A stretch of 19,648 nucleotides of DNA from an uncultured Clostridia bacterium (GCA_934278925.1 CAKQWJ010000032.1:1-19648); one strand, 5' to 3'. Numbered from the stretch's first letter, positions 6,757 through 13,535 are shown. Numbers and translations: made by a program. Notes: generated by a model from the letters alone, not told the origin.

Positions 6757-8049
6757 CTATTTCACTGCGGCAAAACCCTTTTCCAGGTCCGCGATGATGT
6801 CGTCGATATGCTCTGTTCCGATGGACAGACGAATGGTATTTTCGTGAATGCCGGCGTCTTCCAGCTCCTCCGGTGTCATCTGAGAATGAGTGGTAGTTGC
6901 AGGATGGATGACCAGAGATTTCACATCTGCCACATTGGCCAGCAGGGAGAAAATTTCCAAGTTGTCGATGAATTCAAATGCCTCTTTTCTTCCGCCTTTA
7001 ATCTGGAATGTGAAAATGGAAGCTCCGCCGTTCGGGAAGTATCTCTCATACAGCGCGTGGTCCGGATGATCCGGCAGCGATGGGTGATTGACCTTCTCTA
7101 CCTTCGGATTGTTCAGAAGATATTCGATGACCTTCTTCGTGTTCTCCACGTGTCTCTCGATTCGGAGGGACAGCGTTTCGGTGCCCTGCAAAAGGAGGAA
7201 TGCCGCGAATGGAGAAATGGTCGCCCCGGTATCCCGGAGGAGAATCGCTCTGATATATGTAGCAAATGCTGCCGCACCTGCTGCCTCCGTGAATTTAACG
7301 CCGTGATAGCTTGGATTCGGTTCCGAGATCCATGGATAGCGTCCGGAAGCGGCCCAGTCAAAGGTTCCGCCGTCCACGATGACGCCGCCCAGGGTGGTTC
7401 CGTGACCGCCGATGAATTTGGTAGCGGAATGAACCACGATATCTGCGCCGTGTTCAATCGGACGAATCAGATACGGTGTGCCGAATGTATTATCGATGAC
7501 CAGCGGCAGCCCGTGCTTGTGGGCGATTTCCGCCAATGCTTCGATGTCCGGAATATCACTGTTCGGATTTCCCAGGGTTTCAATGTAAAGCGCTTTCGTA
7601 TTCTCTTTGATTGCCGCTTCTACTTCGTCCAGCTTGTGCACGTCCACCAGTGTGGATTCGATGCCGTACAGCGGAAGGGTGTGCTCCAGCAGGTTGACGC
7701 TGCCGCCGTAAATGGTTTTCTGAGCAACGATGTGTTCGCCCTTCTTCGCCAAAGCCTGGATGGTGTAGGTGATTGCAGCGGCGCCGGAGGCTACTGCCAG
7801 TCCGGCAACGCCTCCCTCCAGTGCGGCGATTCGATCTTCGAAAACACCCTGCGTGGAGTTGGTCAGTCTGCCGTAAATGTTTCCCGGATCCGCCAGACCG
7901 AAGCGGTCTGCCGCGTGCTGACTGTTATGGAATACGTAAGATGTGGTGGCGTAGATCGGAACGGCTCTCGCATCGCTGGCCGGATCCGGCTGTTCCTGTC
8001 CTACGTGAAGCTGCAGTGTCTCGAATTTGTAATTATTGTTGTTAGCCAT
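6757..8049 (-). CDS. metY: O-acetylhomoserine sulfhydrylase (MetY)
   Basis: PLP enzyme of the Cys/Met metabolism family that makes homocysteine from O-acetylhomoserine and sulfide, bypassing transsulfuration. It has 430 residues from the ATG at 8049, the usual length. Key residues are Y59 and R61 in NIYGR, D186 in VIDNTFG, and the PLP lysine K211 in VHSATKFIGGHGTT. The ATG has AAGGAG 7 bases upstream. The frame stays open for 59 codons further upstream, but that part is low-complexity and repetitive and has no ribosome site, so I reject it. The start is preceded by a leader of about 415 nt with its own promoter and an upstream ORF. The gene is a natural partner of cysK, and of luxS, which also yields homocysteine. 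Confidence 0.96.
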   Translation of the reverse strand: MANNNNYKFETLQLHVGQEQPDPASDARAVPIYATTSYVFHNSQHAADRFGLADPGNIYGRLTNSTQGVFEDRIAALEGGVAGLAVASGAAAITYTIQALAKKGEHIVAQKTIYGGSVNLLEHTLPLYGIESTLVDVHKLDEVEAAIKENTKALYIETLGNPNSDIPDIEALAEIAHKHGLPLVIDNTFGTPYLIRPIEHGADIVVHSATKFIGGHGTTLGGVIVDGGTFDWAASGRYPWISEPNPSYHGVKFTEAAGAAAFATYIRAILLRDTGATISPFAAFLLLQGTETLSLRIERHVENTKKVIEYLLNNPKVEKVNHPSLPDHPDHALYERYFPNGGASIFTFQIKGGRKEAFEFIDNLEIFSLLANVADVKSLVIHPATTTHSQMTPEELEDAGIHENTIRLSIGTEHIDDIIADLEKGFAAVK

Positions 8050-8080
8050 TGTTTTTCTCCTTGTTTCTGTTATCTGTTGT

Positions 8081-8189
8081 AAAGCCGTTGACGCCTTTGG
8101 GGGCCTCCGGCGGTCCTGTTTGGCCGTTGGCGCTGTGCTGGCCTTCGGCGGTCTTAGGGGCCGCCGGCTCTGTGTTGGCCTCCGGCTAT
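8081..8189 (-). repeat. Degenerate GC-rich short repeats in the metY leader
   Basis: On the minus strand about six variants of an 18-20 base unit follow one another. Examples are AGCCGGAGGCCAACACAG, ACCGCCGAAGGCCAGCACAG and CGCCAACGGCCAAACAGG. They lie between the upstream ORF and the metY ribosome site and could form several alternative GGCC-type hairpins. They also create the spurious peptide repeat RRPPKASTA in the metY frame. Confidence 0.6.
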
Positions 8190-8198
8190 TTGTGTCCT

Positions 8199-8357
8199 TT
8201 ATATTCCTGCCGACAGGCGGCAACACATTTGCGCATTCTCCTTATATTGTTGTGCGCTCTTGCGGTTCCATGTCCTGTGGGCGCTTTCGCGGTTCCTGCA
8301 CATTCGTCCGAACCGGAAATTTTCTCTAACCAATTTCTCGAAAAAATTTCGTTCCAT
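8199..8357 (-). CDS. Upstream ORF (52 codons) in the metY leader, possible leader peptide
   Basis: The ATG at 8357 has an excellent ribosome site, GAGGAGG 5 bases upstream, and lies about 108 bases after the predicted transcription start. The 52-residue product begins MERNFFEKLV, is rich in Arg and Asn, and ends AQMCCRLSAGI, with Met-Cys-Cys at residues 44-46 and another Met-Cys at 19-20. It matches no family I know. Within it the DNA contains two related mini-hairpins, CCGCGAAAGCG and CCGCAAGAGCG. Its place ahead of a sulfur amino-acid gene and the Cys/Met codons near the end suggest a translated leader that senses cysteine or methionine supply. It could also be a chance ORF. Confidence 0.5.
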   Translation of the reverse strand: MERNFFEKLVRENFRFGRMCRNRESAHRTWNRKSAQQYKENAQMCCRLSAGI

Positions 8358-8471
8358 GTTGTCCTCCTCTCGGTAAAGATTCGTTTTCCATCCGCCCAGT
8401 CTTTTGTTTGCTAGGGTGCTGCCCGGGCGGCGTTTTTCTTTTGCCTACTTACTAGGTTGGTTGGTAGCATT

Positions 8472-8500
8472 ATAATAACTCTATTCGGGCCTCCCGTCAA
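8472..8500 (-). promoter_or_regulatory. Sigma-A promoter of the metY leader
   Basis: On the minus strand TTGACG (8500-8495) is followed after 17 bases by TATTAT (8477-8472); an overlapping TATAAT gives a 20-base spacing. The transcript would start near 8465, leaving about 415 nt before metY. Just downstream the leader has ACCAACCAACC and CCTAGTAAGTAGG. Confidence 0.65.
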
Positions 8501-8560
8501 TTCTCAAAAACAAATAATGGGTTATAGATTGTTTTTATATCTTGATAAGAAACCTTGCAG

Positions 8561-8938
8561 GGGCCCGGGCCGCCTTTCCCATTTTTTACGGGCCCCGGTT
8601 TGCGTACAAAAACCGAATTCACTGGCTTTGCGGGAAAGCAGGCGCGAACTTTCCCTCTGCACGGGCCGGCTTTTTCAGATTCCCGGCCCCTCGGTTCGCG
8701 CTCAAAAACCGAATTCACTGGCTTTGCGGGAAAGCAGGCGCGAACTTTCCCTCTGCACGGGCCGGCTTTTTCAGATTCCCGGCCCCTCGGTTCGCGCTCA
8801 AAAACCGAATTCACTGGCTTTGCGGGAAAGCAGGCGCGAACTTTCCTTGTACACGGGCCGGCTTTTCCTTTTTCCCGGCCCTGCGGTTCGCGCTCAAAAA
8901 CCGAATTCACTGGCTTTGCGGGAAAGCAGGCGCGAACC
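8561..8938. repeat. Tandem array of a 96-bp palindromic unit (four copies)
   Basis: The landmark AAAAACCGAATTC occurs at 8608, 8704, 8800 and 8896, exactly 96 bases apart. Each full unit holds one hairpin with arms GTTCGCGC and GCGCGAAC around CCGAATTC..GGCTTTGCGGG, and a second with GGGCCGG and CCGGCCC around CTTTTTCAGATT. The first copy is degenerate (starts near GGGCCCGGGCC) and the last loses the second hairpin at about 8938. Because 96 is a multiple of three, several frames stay open, but none has a credible start. I regard it as non-coding and REP/BIME-like. Confidence 0.9.
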
Positions 8939-8959
8939 GGAAGCCGGAGGCTGCGGACC

Positions 8960-9002
8960 AATTGATGCAGGAACATCGTTTTTCAGTGTTCCTGCATCAA
9001 TT
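8960..9002 (+). other. 16-bp perfect hairpin
   Basis: Bases 8960-8975 pair perfectly with 8987-9002 around an 11-base loop, followed on the plus strand by TTCCG. It looks like a terminator but follows no gene; it directly adjoins the 96-bp repeat array. Confidence 0.7.
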
Positions 9003-9011
9003 TTCCGATTT

Positions 9012-9095
9012 GTCCCGGCGTCCCGGGTTAGAGCCGGGACGCGTTCAGATGAAAAGAGATGCACGAAAGGCTTTCACGGCCTTCGTGCATCTCTT
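9012..9095. other. Two further hairpins in the same gap
   Basis: GTCCCGGC (9012-9019) pairs with GCCGGGAC (9033-9040). Next, 9054-9067 (AAGAGATGCACGAA) pairs with 9082-9095, with an inner GGC/GCC. Neither has a U-tract. Between 9096 and 9221 I see only a 7-bp inverted repeat, TTGACGA/TCGTCAA (9126-9132, 9158-9164). Confidence 0.6.
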
Positions 9096-9221
9096 CCCAT
9101 CATCAGAAATTCCAAACGGAAAGAATTGACGACGAAACTGCAAAATCAAGCCTTCCATCGTCAACTTTTCGAAAAAAGTATTACTTTATTAGATTCTCAC
9201 AGACGGGAAGCAATTAGAGGA

Positions 9222-9330
9222 TGAATTGTAAAAGTAAGTTCCAGTTCAGCAAAAGTAACTTCCTGTCTGAATTTGCAAATTTAAAATCCAGTGCCGCCAG
9301 AACAAAAGCAGAACTTACTTTTTCAATTCA
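9222..9330. repeat. 109-bp element with 20-bp terminal inverted repeats (family A)
   Basis: The left end TGAATTGTAAAAGTAAGTTC (9222-9241) is the reverse complement of the right end GAACTTACTTTTTCAATTCA (9311-9330) with one mismatch. An internal AAAGTAACTT (9256-9265) repeats the same core. There is no coding capacity. A second end of the family lies at 40-74. The size and symmetry resemble a MITE or a small palindromic repeat; I see no clear target-site duplication. Confidence 0.75.
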
Positions 9331-9470
9331 CATATAGCTTGGATTTCCTGTTTCCGAGACCTTATCCCGCCTTCCTCCCCGGCATTTGGCTCTAATTCAC
9401 CCGGCGGCAAACACCCGGGAGACAGGCGAACGGATACCGGAGCCGTGCGCCCCGCGGTCGGCCGCACCAC

Positions 9471-9520
9471 AAAAAAAAGCGATGCTCGGAGCCGCTTTAC
9501 GGGCCGCCGAGCATCGCTTT
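9471..9520 (-). terminator. Terminator of luxS-mtnN
   Basis: On the minus strand AAAGCGATGCTCGG (9520-9507) pairs with CCGAGCATCGCTTT, inner GGC pairs extend the stem, and the hairpin runs into eight T. It lies 21 bases after the mtnN stop. Confidence 0.9.
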
Positions 9521-9541
9521 CACTCTCTTCCGCTATTCAAA

Positions 9542-10309
9542 TTATTCCGCCTGAAGCTTCCGGTGGATTTTCAGGAATTCCAGGATTACTGCCGCAGACA
9601 GGTCTGCGCTGGTGCGCTCGAACCGGTCGTAGGACTCCGGTGCCGTTCCGTCGGCCAGGTCCGAGATTACCCGGAGAATGCCGAACGGCACCCCGGCGTA
9701 TTGGCAGGTCTGCGCGATGGCCGCACTTTCCATCTCCGCGCACACCGCATTGAACACCTCTCGGAGTTGTTTTTTCTTCTCAGCTCCGGAAACGAACTGA
9801 TCGCCGCTGACGATTCGGCCCCGGTGCACGCCCCGCTCCGGCGCTGCCGTGCGGGCCGCCTGTTCCAGTTCCTCCACCAGCACCGGCTCCGCCGTGAAAC
9901 GGGTCGGCTCACTGCTGTTCTCTCCGGTGCACATATATCCGAGGGCATATCCGAAAGCAGTCACATCGAAATCGTGCTGTGCCAAATCCTCGCCGATCAC
10001 GATGTCGCCGATGGCCAGACCCGGTTTCGTTCCGCCGGCAATTCCGCTGTTAATCACACAGCAAGGACCGAAGGCGTCGATCAGCATCTGGGTTCCCCGC
10101 GCCGCATTCACCTTTCCCACGCCGCACTGCACCAGAACCGCCGGGATTTCCCCGAACCGGCCGCAGTGGAACTCGTATCCGTTAAACGCAACATCTTCCC
10201 GGTCCCGGAGCTCCGCCAGCAGGTCCTTCAGCTCCACCTCCAGCGCGCAGATGATTCCCACCGGCCGCGGACCGGAGGTTTCAATGATGCCGTTTCTCTT
10301 ATTTTCCAT
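9542..10309 (-). CDS. mtnN: 5'-methylthioadenosine/S-adenosylhomocysteine nucleosidase
   Basis: Cytoplasmic hydrolase that removes adenine from S-adenosylhomocysteine and methylthioadenosine. The first of these yields S-ribosylhomocysteine, the LuxS substrate. At 255 residues it is slightly longer than the Escherichia coli enzyme because of an N-terminal extension of about 14 residues. Expected residues are present: E26 in ALEVE (equivalent to E. coli Glu12), the SGIAGG loop (88-93), AEMESAA (191-197, ribose-binding E194), and the catalytic acid D217 in VISDLAD. The ATG at 10309 has GGATGG 9 bases upstream and overlaps the luxS end by 11 bases, so the two are translated together. This is the classic Pfs-LuxS pair of the activated methyl cycle. 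Confidence 0.95.
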   Translation of the reverse strand: MENKRNGIIETSGPRPVGIICALEVELKDLLAELRDREDVAFNGYEFHCGRFGEIPAVLVQCGVGKVNAARGTQMLIDAFGPCCVINSGIAGGTKPGLAIGDIVIGEDLAQHDFDVTAFGYALGYMCTGENSSEPTRFTAEPVLVEELEQAARTAAPERGVHRGRIVSGDQFVSGAEKKKQLREVFNAVCAEMESAAIAQTCQYAGVPFGILRVISDLADGTAPESYDRFERTSADLSAAVILEFLKIHRKLQAE

Positions 10310-10766
10310 AGTTGTAATCCATCCTTTCCACCGTCCAATCCTTCAGCACGTCCAGCATATCCTCTGCCGCCGCTTTGGCACCCGGTAGGTCGTGCTCCAA
10401 ATAATTGCCGCACTCCTCCCGGCGCGATCCCGGAATCTCCCCGTCGAAATCCCGGACGAACGCGAAGGATTCTTTTACCAGATTCAGGGCCTCCTCGTGG
10501 CTCATGGTGTCCCGAACCAGGAAGTAAAATCCCGTGCGGCAGCCCATCGGTCCGATGTAAATGACGGAATCCGCCAGCGCCGTGTTCCGCGCGTAGGTGG
10601 CAAAAAGGTGCTCGAAAGTGTGGAGCGCCCCGTTGGTGAGGTAGTCCCCCATGTTCGGGCGCTTCATGCGAATGTCGTATGTCACCACATCCCCGTCGAT
10701 GCGGGAGATGTACATGCCCTTCTGAAGGGTGTCATGATTTACGGTAAAACTTGCAATTTTCTTCAT
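10299..10766 (-). CDS. luxS: S-ribosylhomocysteine lyase (AI-2 synthase)
   Basis: Metal-dependent lyase that splits S-ribosylhomocysteine into homocysteine and DPD, the AI-2 precursor. The protein has 155 residues from the ATG at 10766, which has AAAGGAG 7 bases upstream. The open frame extends further upstream but only through the promoter and terminator. Metal ligands are H49 and H53 in HTFEH and C119 in REECGN; the catalytic residues are E52 and C76 in GCRTGF. It is the first gene of a two-gene unit with mtnN, with its own promoter and a shared terminator. The homocysteine it releases joins the product of MetY. Confidence 0.97.
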   Translation of the reverse strand: MKKIASFTVNHDTLQKGMYISRIDGDVVTYDIRMKRPNMGDYLTNGALHTFEHLFATYARNTALADSVIYIGPMGCRTGFYFLVRDTMSHEEALNLVKESFAFVRDFDGEIPGSRREECGNYLEHDLPGAKAAAEDMLDVLKDWTVERMDYNYGK

Positions 10767-10799
10767 GTTTTTTCTCCTTTGTCTAAAAGAATCCCTAAC

Positions 10800-10828
10800 A
10801 TAATAGCATATCCGGGGTTTTTTGCCAA
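10800..10828 (-). promoter_or_regulatory. Sigma-A promoter of luxS-mtnN
   Basis: On the minus strand TTGGCA (10828-10823) and TATTAT (10805-10800) are 17 bases apart, placing the start about 27 bases before the luxS ATG. It lies just after the terminator of the upstream aminotransferase gene. Confidence 0.75.
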
Positions 10829-10845
10829 CTTCCGGGATTTTTCGT

Positions 10846-10885
10846 AAAAAAATCGGGCGGCGCCACAAAATGTGGAGCGCCGCCC
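10846..10885 (-). terminator. Terminator of the aminotransferase gene
   Basis: GGGCGGCGC (10885-10877) pairs with GCGCCGCCC, with an inner CCACA/TGTGG stem around TTTT. On the minus strand it is followed by GA and seven T. It lies 25 bases after the stop. Confidence 0.92.
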
Positions 10886-10910
10886 TGTTTCTGTTCAATT
10901 ACACGTCCGA

Positions 10911-12101
10911 CTAGCCGAAGTACTTCTTTCCCAGGTTTGCGAAGGATTCTGCGGATCTCTGAATGGTCTCGTTGGAGATGCAGAAGGACAGTCTTACGTA
11001 TCCAGGGCAAGCAAATGCGCTTCCCGGAACCATGAGGATTCTCTCCTCTTTCGCTGCCGCAACCAGTTCCTTCTCGTCTGCCACCGGAGATTTAATCCAC
11101 AGGTAGAATGCACCCTGCGGAACCAGCGCATCGAATCCGGCATCGGTGACGATTTTGTACAGGTCTTTCGCGTTCTTTTCATAGTACGGAATATCTACCT
11201 GTGCATCCATGCAGCGCTCAACCACCAGCTGCATCAGGGACGGTGCGTTGGTGTCTCCGCATACACGGTTGGCAACAACCGCTGCGTTGAAGAACTCCTC
11301 GGAGTCATCGGACTTCTTCGGAATTGCGATGTAGCCGATTCTCTCGCCCGGCAGGGACAGAGACTTGGACCAGGAGTATGCGATCAGGGTGTTGTCGTAG
11401 AAATCCGGAATGTACGGAACTTCTCTGTCCACGTATACCAGTTCTCTGTATGGTTCATCGGACAGGATGTAGATCGGGTGTCCGTATTCCTTCTCCGCTT
11501 CCTTCAGAACATCGGCGATTGCCTGAATGGTCTCCTTGGAATAGATGGCACCGGTCGGGTTGTTCGGGTTGTTGACGATAACGATCTTTACCTTTGGATC
11601 CAGTGCAGCCTTCAGTGCTTCCGGATCCGGCTCGAATCCGTTGGCTTCATTCGGCGGAACCACGATGGTCTCTGCACCGTAGTTGCGTGCCCAGTTGGCA
11701 TACTCTACAAAGTACGGAGCGAATACCACCTGCTTGTCCCCCGGATCGAATACGGTCTTCATGATAACGTTCAGGGCGGATCCCGCACCAACGGTCATGA
11801 TGATGTTGTTCATGTCAAAATCCGAACCGTAACGCTTGTTCAGATTGTCCGCTACGGCCTGTCTGGTGCTTTCGTAGCCGGCATTTGCCATGTAGCCGTG
11901 AACCACATGAGGATCCATCTCGTTGTTGATATAGTTGATGGCTTCTTTTACTTCCTTCGGCGGGTGCAGTCCCGGGTTGCCTACGCTGAAATCATATACA
12001 TTCTCTTCACCGTAAACTTTTGCCATCTTCTTTCCTTCCTCAAACATCGCTCTGATGACAGAGCTTCCGGCGAGGAACGGTTCCATGCTTTTTGCAATCA
12101 T
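10911..12101 (-). CDS. PLP-dependent class I aminotransferase (AspB-like)
   Basis: Protein of 396 residues with the fold-type I aminotransferase signatures: VGNPGLHPP (40-48), NNPNNPTG (177-184), DEPYRE (215-220), the PLP lysine K246 in SWSKSLSLPGER, and the carboxylate-binding arginine R370 in GYVRLSF. The family transfers amino groups between aspartate or similar amino acids and 2-oxoglutarate. The exact substrate cannot be read from sequence; aspartate, aromatic or methionine-related substrates are all possible, and the sulfur-metabolism neighbours do not settle it. The ATG at 12101 has AAGGAG 7 bases upstream. It has its own promoter and a strong terminator, so it is monocistronic. Frequent AGA arginine codons suggest high expression. 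Confidence 0.93.
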   Translation of the reverse strand: MIAKSMEPFLAGSSVIRAMFEEGKKMAKVYGEENVYDFSVGNPGLHPPKEVKEAINYINNEMDPHVVHGYMANAGYESTRQAVADNLNKRYGSDFDMNNIIMTVGAGSALNVIMKTVFDPGDKQVVFAPYFVEYANWARNYGAETIVVPPNEANGFEPDPEALKAALDPKVKIVIVNNPNNPTGAIYSKETIQAIADVLKEAEKEYGHPIYILSDEPYRELVYVDREVPYIPDFYDNTLIAYSWSKSLSLPGERIGYIAIPKKSDDSEEFFNAAVVANRVCGDTNAPSLMQLVVERCMDAQVDIPYYEKNAKDLYKIVTDAGFDALVPQGAFYLWIKSPVADEKELVAAAKEERILMVPGSAFACPGYVRLSFCISNETIQRSAESFANLGKKYFG

Positions 12102-12139
12102 GTTACTTCTCCTTACTACTACTACCTCAATACGTTGAC

Positions 12140-12155
12140 GTTCGGATTTCCGAAC
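12140..12155. promoter_or_regulatory. Inverted repeat in the aminotransferase leader
   Basis: GTTCGGATTTCCGAAC has 7-base perfect arms around TT. It sits just downstream of the predicted transcription start, where a repressor or a short mRNA hairpin could act. Confidence 0.4.
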
Positions 12156-12161
12156 AAAGTA

Positions 12162-12191
12162 ATTTTAACACAGTGAAGAATTATTTTTCAA
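12162..12191 (-). promoter_or_regulatory. Promoter of the aminotransferase gene
   Basis: On the minus strand TTGAAA (12191-12186) and TAAAAT (12167-12162) are 18 bases apart, placing the start about 55 bases before the ATG. Confidence 0.55.
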
Positions 12192-12217
12192 TAAAATGTG
12201 TTTATTTTTTGTAATTT

Positions 12218-12250
12218 GTAAAAAAATAACAACTGCCGATATTTTTTTAC
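12218..12250. other. AT-rich hairpin
   Basis: GTAAAAAAATA (12218-12228) pairs with TATTTTTTTAC (12240-12250). The 3' arm on either strand is a T run, so it could act as a weak terminator in both directions between the candidate small RNA and the aminotransferase promoter. Confidence 0.5.
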
Positions 12251-12281
12251 ACGTTGCGCTTTTTATTTTGAAAACAGGAAA

Positions 12282-12448
12282 GGTCCCTCGGGCGTACGCC
12301 CAAGGGACCTCATGCAACACATTACTATGCATATATATTCTATACTTGCCAGATGCCGAGCTAGTATCCTGGGGGTGGTCTTTGCACAATACAAATGGCA
12401 AGTGTAGAATAACAAATTTAAAGAAGCCTGTTAAAAAACAAACTTTAC
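12282..12448 (-). ncRNA. Candidate small structured RNA, family not recognised
   Basis: A sigma-A-like promoter (12455-12482) points into this AT-rich gap. About 40-50 bases from the predicted start, 12410-12396 pairs with 12351-12337 (14 of 15 bases), a long stem around a 44-base loop that contains CCACCCCCAGGATACTAGCTC-like sequence. The transcript can end at a GC hairpin (12309-12282; GGTCCCT with AGGGACC and GGGCG with CGCCC) followed by TTTCCTGTTTT. The open frame across it starts at the promoter without a ribosome site and has no family, so I read it as non-coding. It does not show 6S, SRP, tmRNA, RNase P or any riboswitch signature that I can recognise. Confidence 0.4.
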
Positions 12449-12454
12449 TCATTC

Positions 12455-12482
12455 ATTTTATCAGTTTGCTCGACGGTGTCAA
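12455..12482 (-). promoter_or_regulatory. Promoter with consensus -35 box, reading into the gap
   Basis: On the minus strand a perfect TTGACA (12482-12477) is followed after 16 bases by TAAAAT (12460-12455). No gene with a ribosome site follows for 350 bases, which is the reason for proposing a small RNA. Confidence 0.55.
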
Positions 12483-12511
12483 GATTTTTTTATATTTTTC
12501 ATAAAAAAATC
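12483..12511 (-). terminator. AT-only hairpin after the sigma-54-like gene, weak terminator at best
   Basis: GATTTTTTTAT (12483-12493) pairs with ATAAAAAAATC (12501-12511). It lies about 46 bases after the stop of the sigma-54-like gene and directly before the TTGACA box. With no GC pairs its strength is doubtful. Confidence 0.3.
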
Positions 12512-12557
12512 AGATTCCATCAAGAGGAATTATTGGTTTTCTATATAGGTTTTTAAA

Positions 12558-13529
12558 CTATTGCGCAAGAAAGTATTCAAAGGAATATTGATGACTTCCG
12601 CACCGGACGTACTTTCCCCGAAGGATTCCTTCGACTTCCGGAAGGGGAATTCCCGTCTCGGTGCTCATCTTCAAAGCGGTAATCTCCGTCGGAAGTTCCT
12701 GCCGTCCCAGGAAATAGTCCCGGTTGGCTTCGGTCAGCACATCTGCCGCCCGCAGGAGGAAGTAGTTCCGCACGTTCAGATTGTATATCAGCTCCTCGGC
12801 ATCTCGGAAGCAGTTGGAGAGAAAATCTATTTTCGCCGGGTCCGTCAGATCCGGAATCACCGACCGATAGCGGTTGTCCACCAGCGGCATCGGAATGCCC
12901 GTCATATCCAGGAAGGCATCCGCCTGCTCCCGGCCGCGCCGAATCACGATATCCGGCACTGCGTAAGGCTCCGCCGCCCGGTCACGGTAACGGATGCCCG
13001 GCTTCGGAATGGCCGGCGAACCTGATTTTAGCTGAAACCGAACGCACTGTTCCTCGTCTGCCGTGCCCACGCCGATGGGATCCATGGATTGAAGCATGCC
13101 CTCGGCCAGCTCCACATCCCAGGAATTGGCGCAGCAAATCTCCGCCGCCTCGTCCCGATTGTACCGGAGGTAACCCTCGTCGGTCAGCCGGGTAATCATG
13201 TAGCGGCAGGCGCGATAGGAACCGCTGCCCAGGCCGGAGTCCTCCAGCTGGCGGAGGAGGTGACGGTACAGATCTGTTTTTCGGGCAACCCAATTCTCAT
13301 AAGCCGCCACGTCCTTCCCGGTCTCCCGATGGAACTTCTGCCACTGCAGAAAACCCTCGTAGCGGTCCGGGCCGGTAATCACCACGGCATCCGCCCACTT
13401 GCTGTTCTTCCAGGTTTCCGCCAAAAGCACCGGAGCTGCGGACATCTCCCAGTTCACATATTCCGCCAGGGCCAGGTGGCTCATGTACAGAGGATGATTC
13501 ACTTTTCTCGTCTCATTTCTCTCGTTCAT
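12558..13529 (-). CDS. Sigma-54 (RpoN)-like protein, short and lacking the RpoN box
   Basis: From the ATG at 13529 the product has 323 residues, against 430-500 for RpoN. Residues 84-170 match the core-binding domain, with ITRLTDEGYL (112-121) and the hallmark MDPIGVGTAD (149-158; usually fDPxGVgARdL). Residues 185-323 match the DNA-binding region: VPDIVIRRG, then ALKMSTETGIPLPEVEGILRGKYV in place of the normal IA..lglheSTVSRa.xKYv. It ends at SFEYFLAQ, exactly before the segment that would carry the RpoN box ARRTVAKYR. The glutamine-rich activator-binding region I is missing too. The following bases are AT-rich and non-coding. A good promoter ends 6 bases before this ATG, so the mRNA would be leaderless, or the true start is GTG (codon 10) or ATG (codon 16). 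It may be a decayed sigma factor or a derived RNA-polymerase-binding protein. Confidence 0.75.
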   Translation of the reverse strand: MNERNETRKVNHPLYMSHLALAEYVNWEMSAAPVLLAETWKNSKWADAVVITGPDRYEGFLQWQKFHRETGKDVAAYENWVARKTDLYRHLLRQLEDSGLGSGSYRACRYMITRLTDEGYLRYNRDEAAEICCANSWDVELAEGMLQSMDPIGVGTADEEQCVRFQLKSGSPAIPKPGIRYRDRAAEPYAVPDIVIRRGREQADAFLDMTGIPMPLVDNRYRSVIPDLTDPAKIDFLSNCFRDAEELIYNLNVRNYFLLRAADVLTEANRDYFLGRQELPTEITALKMSTETGIPLPEVEGILRGKYVRCGSHQYSFEYFLAQ

Positions 13530-13535
13530 GCTTCG

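Noticed and set aside
8050..8226. Extended N-terminus of MetY (59 extra codons)
   Set aside because: Low-complexity repeat translation without family similarity; the ATG at 8049 has a clear ribosome site and gives the normal protein length.
8199..8340. T-box or S-box riboswitch in the metY leader
   Set aside because: TGGAACCGC-like sequences resemble the T-box core, but there is no convincing stem I with specifier loop or terminator/antiterminator pair, and no S-box signature is present.
8457..9224. Open frames with a repeated peptide (about 32 residues per repeat) across the 96-bp array
   Set aside because: The 96-bp period is divisible by three, so several frames on both strands stay open; none has a ribosome site or conserved start, and the selected feature is the DNA palindrome.
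10767..10898. Upstream extension of luxS
   Set aside because: It would cross the luxS promoter and the aminotransferase terminator; the ATG at 10766 has a good ribosome site and starts at the conserved N-terminus.
12282..12448. 6S RNA identity for the candidate small RNA
   Set aside because: A single long stem is present but the 5' and 3' ends do not pair to form the closing stem, and the central bubble typical of 6S is not evident.
12165..12504. Small ORFs on both strands across the hairpin at 12282-12309, with peptides such as VPRAYAQGT
   Set aside because: They derive from a palindrome read on both strands; no ribosome site, no family, and AT-rich flanks.
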